DNA from: an uncultured Pelagibacteraceae bacterium
GTDB lineage: Bacteria; Pseudomonadota; Alphaproteobacteria; Pelagibacterales; Pelagibacteraceae
Direction of reading: 5' to 3'
Assembly (NCBI GenBank): GCA_902595285.1
Contig: CACJPL010000001.1
Coordinates: 1-64,000, forward strand
Length of the DNA: 64,000 nt
Shown here: piece by piece, positions 30,192 through 38,200 of the stretch
Position numbering within the stretch: the stretch's first letter is position 1
How the letters are laid out: every line of letters begins with the position of its first letter
The notes under the pieces: model-generated
Seen by the model: only the letters and a program-made list of their open reading frames with translations
Told to the model about the DNA's origin: nothing
The model's database searches: none
Program-made: the position numbers and the translations under genes

Positions 30192-31286
30192 TTACTTTAA
30201 TGTTGCTGCGTGAGCCATTCCTAGCTTCGCATTTGACATTTGAGCACCACTCCAGAAAGGAACTGCTTTATCAGCAAATACTTTCATAGAGTCATAAACT
30301 TCTTTGAAAAATGCATTTTTTTCAGCATTTTTGTTCAAAGTTGCTTTAGCAGCTGCCATGTACTCAGTGAAGTAGTCAGACGGAGTATCTTCTAAAATCA
30401 CTCCATGTTTTGTTGTAAGTTCTTGTAAAGCCTCACCATTTGATAAAATTCTATAACTTAAAGATTTTATCAAAGACGCATCAGCCGCTACTTCAAGAGA
30501 CTTCTTCTCATGTGCAGTCATAGCATTATAAGTTTTTCCAGTAATATAAAAGTCAGCATTTACCACTACTTGGTGTAAACCTTGTAAATAATAGTGCTTT
30601 AAAACTTTTTGGAAACCAAAAGTTAAGTCTGGCTTTGGACAACACCATTCAGCAGCATCAATAGTTCCTGCCTCTAAAGCTGGTAGAATATCTCCACCAC
30701 CCATAGCAACAGATGCTATACCAATGTCTTTATAAGTTTGTCCTGGAATTCCTGGAGGAGTTCTGAATTTATATTTTCTAAAATCAGCCATGTCTTTAAT
30801 TGGTTTTGGAAACCAACCTAAAGCCTCTGGTCCAACAGGTTGAAGCATAAATCCTTTGATGTCTCTACCCATTTCTTTCCATAATTGATCATAAAGCGCT
30901 TTTCCACCACCATATTGGAACCAAGATAAAAACGCTAAATTATCTATACCTATTCCACCACCAGCTACTGGAGAACCAAATAGCATTGCAGCAGGGTGTT
31001 CGCCTGACCAATAGTGAGTCCATGCAAATCCACAGTCAATCAAACCTTTGTCAACAGCATCTAGAGTCTCTTTAACTCCAACAACTGCTCCTGCAGGTAA
31101 GATTTCGAATTTTAAAGATCCACCAGTTAATTCAGTAACTGTATCAGTAAAGTCCTTTAACATCTTAACTTCATCAGCTTTAGTGTTAAGAACTGTCTGA
31201 CATTTTAGTGTTTTTGCAGCATTAGCATTTGAAATAAATCCAAACACCATCGCAACTGCAAATAACATTGAAATGATTTTTTTCAT
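30192..31286 (-). CDS. dctP: TRAP transporter substrate-binding protein DctP (TakP-like)
   Basis: This is a periplasmic binding protein of about 364 aa with a signal peptide MKKIISMLFAVAMVFGFISNANA. I start at ATG 31286, not 31304 as in the track, because AGAGGG sits about 9 nt upstream of this ATG and the signal peptide then begins normally. Hallmarks are GPEALGW, the arginine motif KFRTPPGIPGQ and DAAEWCCP, which resemble the TakP/mannitol-type branch binding 2-oxo acids and related carboxylates. The substrate is unproven. It heads dctPQM and is divergent from the GMC oxidoreductase. Confidence 0.92.
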   Translation of the reverse strand: MKKIISMLFAVAMVFGFISNANAAKTLKCQTVLNTKADEVKMLKDFTDTVTELTGGSLKFEILPAGAVVGVKETLDAVDKGLIDCGFAWTHYWSGEHPAAMLFGSPVAGGGIGIDNLAFLSWFQYGGGKALYDQLWKEMGRDIKGFMLQPVGPEALGWFPKPIKDMADFRKYKFRTPPGIPGQTYKDIGIASVAMGGGDILPALEAGTIDAAEWCCPKPDLTFGFQKVLKHYYLQGLHQVVVNADFYITGKTYNAMTAHEKKSLEVAADASLIKSLSYRILSNGEALQELTTKHGVILEDTPSDYFTEYMAAAKATLNKNAEKNAFFKEVYDSMKVFADKAVPFWSGAQMSNAKLGMAHAATLK

Positions 31287-31392
31287 ATCGTTTTTCCCTC
31301 TCATTATTTTTAAAAATGAAAGCTTGTCAAAGAATGAAATCTAAAACAAGTGTTAATATTGGATTATTTCAATTTTTTTGTGTACAGAAATG

Positions 31393-31421
31393 TTACAAAT
31401 AAAAAAATTTTAATTTATAAG
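31393..31421 (+). promoter_or_regulatory. Candidate promoter for the GMC oxidoreductase operon
   Basis: TTACAA, a 17-nt spacer and TATAAG lie just before the start codon at 31433. The expected transcription start is about 5 nt from the ATG, so the message would be almost leaderless. It is inferred from the hexamers. Confidence 0.4.
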
Positions 31422-31432
31422 AGTTCTAAGTA

Positions 31433-33028
31433 ATGGATAATTTTGATTATATTATAATTGGTGCTGGATCAGCTGGATGTGTTCTTGCTAACAGAATTTC
31501 GTCTAATCCTAAAAATAAAGTATTACTTTTAGAGGCAGGTGGCAAAGATACTAATCCATGGATACATATTCCTGGAGGGTATTTTAAAACAATGCATAAT
31601 CCTGAGACAGATTGGTGTTTTAATACAGAGGAAGAGCCTTTCTGTGATAATAGAAAGATGACTTACCCAAGAGGAAAAACGCTTGGAGGTAGTTCTTCTA
31701 TTAATGGAATGCTTTATATTCGAGGTCAATCAAATGATTATAATTATTGGAGACAATTAGGAAATGTAGGATGGTCATGGGAAGATGTACTTCCTTATTT
31801 CAAAAAATCTGAAGATTTCCAATTTGGAAAAAATGAATTTCACGGTTCTGGTGGACCTTTAAAGGTAGAAAAAATTAGATCTACATTCAAAGTTTTAGAC
31901 TTATTTTTAGAAGCTGCAGAGGAATTTGGATATAAAAAAACTGATGATTTTAATAACGGCGATAATGAGGGAATGGGATATTTTCCTTTAACAGTAAAAA
32001 ATGGTTTTAGATGTAGCACAGCAGTTGGATATTTAAATCCTGTAAAAAGTAGAAGTAATTTAAAAATTATAACTAAAGCTCATATAAAAAATATTGAATT
32101 TGAAAATAAAATTGCCAAAAAAGTAAATTTTTGGACTGGTGATAAGTTAAATACTGTTCAAGCAAATAATGAAATCATTTTAAGTGCTGGTACTATTGGA
32201 TCTCCACATATTCTTCAAGCTTCAGGTTTGGGGCCAGCTAAATTATTAAAAGATAACGGTATTGAAGTATTAATGGATAATAAAAATATAGGCCAAAACT
32301 TAACTGACCATCTAATGTTAAGACCTGTATATAAGATAAAAAATTTAGAAACATTAAATGATATTTATTATAGCTTTACTAAAAAAATATTTACTGGATT
32401 AAAATTTTTCTTAACACGAACTGGTCCTCTTACAGTTGGTGCTAGTTATTTGTGTGGTTTCGTAAAGAGTGATCCACACTTAGAAACTCCTAACTTACAA
32501 TTTCATGTTTCTCCTGCTAGTACAGATCTCTTAGGAAAATCATCGTTACATAAATTTCCTGCTTTCACACCAACCATTACTAATGTAAGACCTACTAGCA
32601 GAGGATCTATTGAACTTAAATCCTCCGATACAAGAATTCCTCCAAAGATTAAAATGAATTATCTATCTACAGATGAAGATAGAGAAATAGCAGGTAAGTC
32701 TCTTAAAATAGTAAGAAAAATAGTTATGGATTCCAAAGCCTATAAAGATTATGGACCTGAAGAATTAAGACCAGGTATAAATATTACTGACAATGAGCAG
32801 TTAGCCGTTGAAGCGGGGAAATTTGCTAATACAATTTTCCATCCTGTCAGTACGTGTAGAATGGGTAAAGATGAAAATGCAGTCGTATCTGATCAATTAA
32901 AAGTTCATGGAATAAAAAACCTAAGAGTGATTGATGCATCAGTAATGCCTTATATCACCTCAGGAAATACTAATGCTCCAACAATAATGATTGCGGAAAA
33001 AGGTGCTGACATGATACTACAGCAGTAA
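31433..33028 (+). CDS. GMC family FAD oxidoreductase (choline/alcohol dehydrogenase-like)
   Basis: This 531-aa flavoprotein should oxidise an alcohol to an aldehyde. FAD-binding DYIIIGAGSAGCVLANRIS (about 5-23), the GMC signature PRGKTLGGSSSINGMLYIRG (about 80-99), GTIGSPHILQASGLGP, and the C-terminal active-site region HPVSTCRMG...RVIDASVMPYITSGNTNAPT are all present. The catalytic histidine and asparagine positions look intact. It heads a run of overlapping genes (terC, SDR, M23) and is divergent from the TRAP operon. The substrate is unknown. Confidence 0.92.
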   Translation: MDNFDYIIIGAGSAGCVLANRISSNPKNKVLLLEAGGKDTNPWIHIPGGYFKTMHNPETDWCFNTEEEPFCDNRKMTYPRGKTLGGSSSINGMLYIRGQSNDYNYWRQLGNVGWSWEDVLPYFKKSEDFQFGKNEFHGSGGPLKVEKIRSTFKVLDLFLEAAEEFGYKKTDDFNNGDNEGMGYFPLTVKNGFRCSTAVGYLNPVKSRSNLKIITKAHIKNIEFENKIAKKVNFWTGDKLNTVQANNEIILSAGTIGSPHILQASGLGPAKLLKDNGIEVLMDNKNIGQNLTDHLMLRPVYKIKNLETLNDIYYSFTKKIFTGLKFFLTRTGPLTVGASYLCGFVKSDPHLETPNLQFHVSPASTDLLGKSSLHKFPAFTPTITNVRPTSRGSIELKSSDTRIPPKIKMNYLSTDEDREIAGKSLKIVRKIVMDSKAYKDYGPEELRPGINITDNEQLAVEAGKFANTIFHPVSTCRMGKDENAVVSDQLKVHGIKNLRVIDASVMPYITSGNTNAPTIMIAEKGADMILQQ

Positions 33029-33621
33029 TGTTTGCAGAATTTTTTACACCTGAACAAATAGCAATAGTAACTCAAATAATTCTTATTGATTTAGTTTTAG
33101 CGGGTGACAACGCAATAATAATTGGAATGGTTGCATCTAAATTTCCAGTTGAACAAAGAAAAAAAGTAATTTTTTGGGGAATCGGTGGTGCTGTAATTTT
33201 AAGAATAATACTGACTTTACTTACAGCTTATCTGCTACAAATCACTGGTTTAAGATTAATTGGTGGATTGTTGTTACTTTATATTGTGTACAAGCTTTAT
33301 GTAGACGTAATAAAAGGATCAGAAACAGAAGAGGATGTAAAAGTAGATAGTTCAAGTTTTCTTAAAGCAATTTGGACTGTTTTACTGGCAGATTTTACAA
33401 TGAGTTTAGATAATGTTTTGGGTGTTGCCGGTGCAGCTGGTGATCACTATGGACTTCTTGTATTTGGATTAATATTATCAATTGTTTTAATGGCAACTGC
33501 AGCAACTTTAATTTCTGGATGGATTAAAAAATATAGATGGATAGCTTGGCTTGGATTATTAGCCATTTTAATTGTAGCTGTCGAGTTGATTTACACAGAT
33601 ATTAAAATATTATTCTTTTAA
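33028..33621 (+). CDS. TerC family integral membrane protein
   Basis: This 197-aa protein has about seven helices and the conserved acidic motifs LAGDNAIIIGM (about 24-34) and DFTMSLDNVLGVAGAAGDH (about 121-139). TerC-family proteins are linked to tellurite resistance, manganese export and metal handling during secretion. Start and stop each overlap a neighbour by one base (TAATG), so translation is coupled to the GMC oxidoreductase and SDR genes. Confidence 0.9.
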   Translation: MFAEFFTPEQIAIVTQIILIDLVLAGDNAIIIGMVASKFPVEQRKKVIFWGIGGAVILRIILTLLTAYLLQITGLRLIGGLLLLYIVYKLYVDVIKGSETEEDVKVDSSSFLKAIWTVLLADFTMSLDNVLGVAGAAGDHYGLLVFGLILSIVLMATAATLISGWIKKYRWIAWLGLLAILIVAVELIYTDIKILFF

Positions 33622-34379
33622 TGTATCTTCAAAAAATAAATCTAAAAAACAAATATACTTTAGTTACAGGTGCGGGTAAAGGACTGGGAAGAGCATGTTC
33701 AATTGCGTTAGCTGAGGCAGGTGCAACCGTTATAGCTTTAAGCAGAACATCTTCGGATCTTAATAAATTAGAGAAGGATATCAAAAAAGTTAAAGGTAAA
33801 ATTATTAAAGTTTCATGCGATGTAATGAATTATGAAGATTTAAAACAAAAATTAGATAAAATTAAAATTATTGATGTGTTAGTAAATAACGCTGGAACTA
33901 ATATTCCAGAGCCTTTTGAAAAAATAAAACAAAAAAGCATGAATTATCTTGTGGATTTAAATCTTAAGGCAGCATTTAATGTAGCGCAACTTGTAGTTAA
34001 AAAGATGCTCAAAAACAAAAAAAGACCTGGTTCAATTATAAATATGTCGTCTCAACTAGGGCATGTTGGTATGAGTGGTAGAAATGTTTACAACATGACA
34101 AAATTTGGGATTGAAGGATTGACTAAAGGAATGGGAGTAGAGTTAGCTAAAAAAAATATCAGAGTTAACAGCGTAGCTCCTACTTTTGTTGAAACTCCAA
34201 TGGTTAAAAAATTTTTTAAAAATAAAAAATTTAAAAAATTAGCTCTTGGAAATATACCTATTGGAAAGGCAGCTACTGAGAGTGATGTTGCAACTACTGT
34301 TTGCTTTTTAGCTTCTTCAGCATCATCAATGATTACAGGTACATCAATAATTATAGATGGTGGATGGACAGCTCAATAA
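33621..34379 (+). CDS. Short-chain dehydrogenase/reductase (SDR)
   Basis: This is a 252-aa classical SDR. It has the cofactor motif TGAGKGLGRA (about 16-25), NNAG (about 89-92), the catalytic serine in NMSSQLG, YNMTK (Tyr/Lys about 155-159) and a C-terminal GTSIIIDGGWT. It resembles gluconate-5-dehydrogenase and 3-oxoacyl-ACP-reductase relatives; the substrate is not deducible. It is coupled upstream to terC and overlaps the M23 gene by 16 nt. Confidence 0.9.
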   Translation: MYLQKINLKNKYTLVTGAGKGLGRACSIALAEAGATVIALSRTSSDLNKLEKDIKKVKGKIIKVSCDVMNYEDLKQKLDKIKIIDVLVNNAGTNIPEPFEKIKQKSMNYLVDLNLKAAFNVAQLVVKKMLKNKKRPGSIINMSSQLGHVGMSGRNVYNMTKFGIEGLTKGMGVELAKKNIRVNSVAPTFVETPMVKKFFKNKKFKKLALGNIPIGKAATESDVATTVCFLASSASSMITGTSIIIDGGWTAQ

Positions 34380-35164
34380 TTTATAGATTTTTTTTTGTTT
34401 TTTTAATTTTTGTATCACCAGTAAAAGCTATTGAATTCCAAGGTAAATTTCTACAAGGTCATTTTATATTAGGTAAAACTGATCCTAATGCTAAAATTTT
34501 GGTTGGAAAAAAAGAAGTAAAAGTTTCAAAAGATGGTTTTTTTGTATTTGGTATAGATCGAGATCAAAAATATGACTTAACATTTACAAAAATTATTAAT
34601 GGAAAAAAATTATTAACTACAAAAAAAGTTTTAAAAAGAAAATATAATATACAAAGAATAGATGGTCTGGCAGAGAGTAAAGTCACCCCTCCTGAATCTG
34701 TTTATAAAAGAATTAAAAAAGAAAATAATGCAATTGGAGAAGCTAGAGCAATAAATTCTGATTTACAATTTTTTAAAGAAAAATTTATAATGCCAGTTGA
34801 AGGTATAATCAGTGGTGTTTATGGTAGTCAAAGAATTTTAAATGGTAAACCAAGATGGCCTCACTATGGAATAGACATTGCAGCTAAACAAGGAACGATG
34901 ATTAAATCTTCTGGTGCAGGTATTGTTACTATGGCTGAAGATGATTTATATTATACAGGAGGTACAGTTATAATGGACCATGGTCATGGAATATCAACTA
35001 TATATTCTCATTTAGAAAATGTATTAGTCTCAGTTGGTGATCAAATTAATCAAGGAGATATAATTGGAACTGTAGGATCTACAGGAAGATCAACTGGACC
35101 ACACTTAGATTTTAGAATTAATTGGTTTCAGACAAGACTTGATCCCATGTCTGTATTAAAATAA
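34364..35164 (+). CDS. M23-like peptidase domain protein, exported
   Basis: I place the start at ATG 34364 (266 aa) because it begins a normal signal peptide (MDSSIIYRFFFVFLIFVSPVKA). The longer track version lacks that feature and overlaps the SDR by 79 nt. The C-terminal LytM/M23 domain has HYGIDIAAKQGT (zinc His and Asp) and TIYSHLENV. The final motif reads GPHLDF, so the usual last zinc ligand histidine is aspartate. It may be a modified endopeptidase or a non-catalytic cell-wall or division regulator. Confidence 0.85.
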   Translation: MDSSIIYRFFFVFLIFVSPVKAIEFQGKFLQGHFILGKTDPNAKILVGKKEVKVSKDGFFVFGIDRDQKYDLTFTKIINGKKLLTTKKVLKRKYNIQRIDGLAESKVTPPESVYKRIKKENNAIGEARAINSDLQFFKEKFIMPVEGIISGVYGSQRILNGKPRWPHYGIDIAAKQGTMIKSSGAGIVTMAEDDLYYTGGTVIMDHGHGISTIYSHLENVLVSVGDQINQGDIIGTVGSTGRSTGPHLDFRINWFQTRLDPMSVLK

Positions 35165-35173
35165 TTAAATTAT

Positions 35174-35950
35174 ATGAGAAAAACATTAAAAGATAGGATT
35201 TCAGATAATTTAGTTAATGCTTTTCTAAAGAATAAAATAATTTCTCCTATTCCAAGTAAATTTACAAAAAGACTGACTGAAGCTAATAAATTTAGAAAAC
35301 TTTGTGAAAGTAAGATCAAGGATCCTGTCATTGGATTTAAAGTCGGTGGAACTGGATTCCCTTTAATGAAGAAACTTAAGGAAAAGGAACCTTTCTATGC
35401 AGCTGTTTATAAAAGAAATTTTTTAAAAAGTGGTAAGCGAGTAAAAATCAATAAGTATGTATTAGGTATAGAGGTTGAAGTTTGCTATTTGATTAAAAAA
35501 AAATTTTTTGACTCAAAAATGTTAATTACTAGAAAAAATGTTACAAAATTTATTTCCCATATGGCTCCATGTATTGAGGTAGTTGGATATCGTCAAAAAA
35601 TAAAAGGAATAAGTTCATATGGTAAATTAAGCAGTGATTTTGGAGTAAATATTAAATTTTTAATTGGTAAAAAGAAAAAATTTAAAAAAATTAAAATAAA
35701 TAACTTAAAAGCTAATATTTCAAATAAAAAAATCAACCAAAGTGTTAATGGAAATACCAACGCTGTTTACATTAATCCATTAAACTCTCTAAAGTTTTTA
35801 CTAAACAATATTAAAAAAGATAAAACAAATTTAAAAAAAGATTTTTGGGTCTTTACTGGTTCAACTGTAGGTGTGGTTCCAATTTTAGGTAAGGGATTAT
35901 ACACTGGAAAAATTGAAAAATTAGGATCGGTAAAAGCAAAAATTTATTAA
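35174..35950 (+). CDS. Fumarylacetoacetate-hydrolase-fold hydratase/decarboxylase
   Basis: This 258-aa protein belongs to the 2-keto-4-pentenoate hydratase / 2-oxo-acid decarboxylase group. GFKVGGTG (about 55-62), the acidic metal site GIEVEVCYLI (about 97-106), CIEVVGYR and the C-terminal WVFTGSTVGVVPI are recognisable. It likely acts on an oxo-acid in the cytoplasm. It follows the M23 gene by 9 nt and precedes a DMT transporter by 12 nt. Confidence 0.75.
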   Translation: MRKTLKDRISDNLVNAFLKNKIISPIPSKFTKRLTEANKFRKLCESKIKDPVIGFKVGGTGFPLMKKLKEKEPFYAAVYKRNFLKSGKRVKINKYVLGIEVEVCYLIKKKFFDSKMLITRKNVTKFISHMAPCIEVVGYRQKIKGISSYGKLSSDFGVNIKFLIGKKKKFKKIKINNLKANISNKKINQSVNGNTNAVYINPLNSLKFLLNNIKKDKTNLKKDFWVFTGSTVGVVPILGKGLYTGKIEKLGSVKAKIY

Positions 35951-35962
35951 TCATTAAATAAA

Positions 35963-36850
35963 ATGTCAGATAACAAAAAGGCAATCTTCTTAATTATAAC
36001 TTCAGTATTATGTGGGACTTTGATGCTAACATTTTTAAAATTAGCTCAAGAAGATGTAAATGTTTATGTTGCTGGATTTTTTAGATTTTTATTTGGTTTG
36101 CTGATTATTTTTCCATATATGTTAAAATCTAAATTAAAAGTATTTAAAACAAATCATCATAAAAAACATTTTTTGAGAGCTTTTTTAAACTTGCCTTCAA
36201 TGCTTTTATATTTTTCAGCTTTAGTAATGATGCCAATTGAAAAAGCTACTGCAATATCTTTTGTTGTTCCTTTCATAGTAACAATCCTGGCAGTTTTATT
36301 TCTTGGAGAAAAAATTTACATTTATAGAAGTTTTGCATTAGTTTTGGGATTTATTGGTATGTTAATAATTTTAAGACCAGGAATAATTGATATCTCTATT
36401 GGAGTTTATATGGCACTAGCATCATCTTTTATGTGGTCAGTTGTAATTATAATTACAAAAAGTATTGCAAAAGATGATAGTTCAATCACGATTTTATCTT
36501 ATGGGTACACATACATGACATTTTTTAGTTTCATTATCGTATTATTTCATTGGCAAACACCTAGTTTACAAACTTTGATTTATTTATTTTTTGGAGGTTT
36601 ATCTGGTACTTTGTTGCACCTATGTATTAATCACGCATACAAATTAGTAGATGTAAGCATGACACAACCATATTCTTTTCTAAGTTTAGTATTTGCTTCT
36701 CTAATTGGTTATTTTGTTTTTAGTGAAACCCCTGATCTCTTCACTTGGATTGGAGCAAGTATTATATTTTTAGGAGTTTTTATTATGTCATATCGTGAAA
36801 TGAAGCTTGATAAAGAAATAATTAGAAAAAGACTAGATATAAAATCTTAA
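35963..36850 (+). CDS. DMT superfamily (EamA) transporter
   Basis: This 295-aa membrane protein has ten predicted helices in two EamA repeats. Helix-rich segments such as GFFRFLFGLLIIFPYML, MMPIEKATAISFVVPFIVTILAVLFLGEKI and MTQPYSFLSLVFASLIGYFVFSETPDLFTWIGASII are characteristic. It probably exports or imports a small metabolite; the substrate is unknown. It ends a five-gene plus-strand unit, 6 nt from the convergent FAD enzyme. Confidence 0.88.
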   Translation: MSDNKKAIFLIITSVLCGTLMLTFLKLAQEDVNVYVAGFFRFLFGLLIIFPYMLKSKLKVFKTNHHKKHFLRAFLNLPSMLLYFSALVMMPIEKATAISFVVPFIVTILAVLFLGEKIYIYRSFALVLGFIGMLIILRPGIIDISIGVYMALASSFMWSVVIIITKSIAKDDSSITILSYGYTYMTFFSFIIVLFHWQTPSLQTLIYLFFGGLSGTLLHLCINHAYKLVDVSMTQPYSFLSLVFASLIGYFVFSETPDLFTWIGASIIFLGVFIMSYREMKLDKEIIRKRLDIKS

Positions 36851-36856
36851 ATTAAT

Positions 36857-38161
36857 TTAGATATCGGATTTAGCCCTATAACGTTCATAGAGTAACCTAG
36901 TTTTGATTCCTAAATTTAAAAATGGCTGCGGAGGTAATAAAGTTGGTTTATTTCTTTTTTCGATAATTTTAATTTCATCTGAGTTTTTATTGCTTGCCTT
37001 AATAGCAATTTGTTCTCCAAATAATGTTCCAACTCCTATACCAGAACCATTATAACAACCTGCTACAAATATATTTTCTTTGATTTTTTCAAAAATTTGA
37101 GAACTATTTCTTGTCCTAGATACTATACCTGACCAGGTAGATTGAATTATATTTTCTGGTAATTCTGGAAACCTTTTTTTGATTCCAATTTTTTGAATTA
37201 ATGATCTTTTAATTAAATCAGCTTGTAACATTTTAAATGGACTATGAACCTCTGCTGTATTTCTGATTAAAATTCTTCTATCTTTAGTCATCCTCACAGT
37301 GGCTCCCATAGGTCTAATAGGTAATACTCCCCATTCTTTTGGTTGACCTATTAATTTAAATTCCATATCTGTCAAAGGTCTTGTCATGCTAGCTGTGAGC
37401 GTTATTGGAAAATTATAATTAACTTTAATTCCTAAAGATTTCAAAAAACCATTTGTGGCAAAAATGATTTTTTTAGTTTTTACTTTTGCATTTTTAAACT
37501 CACACGTAATATAATCTTTTAATGAAGACCAATTTAACAGACTACTATCTTCATATAATTCTACACTAGCAGGTAAAGCACTAACCATGGATCTAGCTAA
37601 TTTTCCAGGATGTAATAAAATTCCACCTTTTGTATAGAGTGCAATATTATAAAATCTTGTACCTAGTTTTTTTGACAAATCATTATTATCTAATAATTTA
37701 TGATTAAATCCTAATTTAGAAAGAGTATCTGAAAAATTCGTCAATATTTTTTTATCCTCTATTTTTGATGAAGCAAAATATTTTCCACATTCATTCCAAT
37801 CACAGTCAACTTGATGTTCTTGAATAAATTTTTTTACAACATCAATACCTAGAGAATAAATATCAGATTTTTTTTTATAATTTTCTAATTGCTTATTAGA
37901 AGTAAAACCATCATTAAGAGTTGTATCTACCAAGTATCCAGAATTTCTAGAGCTTGCTCCCTCACCTGCTGTTTGAGCATCCACTAATATAATTTTTTGA
38001 TTTGGATTTAATTCAGCTAATTTTCTCGCTGCCGATAACCCAGTATAACCGGCTCCAATAATTAGCCATTCACAGTAATGATTATTTTTTAAAGATGAAG
38101 ATTTAATTCGAGGAGTTAGATCATTAATCCAGCTGCAATAATTATCATTAGTAACATCCAT
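36857..38161 (-). CDS. FAD-dependent amine oxidase-like enzyme (DAO/DadA family)
   Basis: This 434-aa flavoprotein has WLIIGAGYTGLSAARKLAELNP (about 33-54), the DAO-family motif AGEGASSRNSGYLVDT (about 65-80), and FVAGCYNGSGIGVGTLFGEQIA near the C-terminus. Relatives oxidise the C-N bond of amino acids, polyamines or amines. It lies directly after xsc on the same strand (39-nt gap), so an attractive role is oxidative deamination of taurine to sulfoacetaldehyde, the Xsc substrate. This is inferred from context; other amines are possible. Confidence 0.8.
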   Translation of the reverse strand: MDVTNDNYCSWINDLTPRIKSSSLKNNHYCEWLIIGAGYTGLSAARKLAELNPNQKIILVDAQTAGEGASSRNSGYLVDTTLNDGFTSNKQLENYKKKSDIYSLGIDVVKKFIQEHQVDCDWNECGKYFASSKIEDKKILTNFSDTLSKLGFNHKLLDNNDLSKKLGTRFYNIALYTKGGILLHPGKLARSMVSALPASVELYEDSSLLNWSSLKDYITCEFKNAKVKTKKIIFATNGFLKSLGIKVNYNFPITLTASMTRPLTDMEFKLIGQPKEWGVLPIRPMGATVRMTKDRRILIRNTAEVHSPFKMLQADLIKRSLIQKIGIKKRFPELPENIIQSTWSGIVSRTRNSSQIFEKIKENIFVAGCYNGSGIGVGTLFGEQIAIKASNKNSDEIKIIEKRNKPTLLPPQPFLNLGIKTRLLYERYRAKSDI

Positions 38162-38200
38162 TCAATTACAATATGACAATTGATTGTTATTTAAAAGATT

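Noticed and set aside
31287-31304. Six-residue longer dctP start (MRGKND)
   Set aside because: The AGAGGG ribosome binding site lies within those codons, so the downstream ATG is the real start.
34301-34363. Longer N-terminus of the M23 protein in the ORF track
   Set aside because: It lies within the SDR coding region and hides the signal peptide; the ATG at 34364 gives a normal exported protein.
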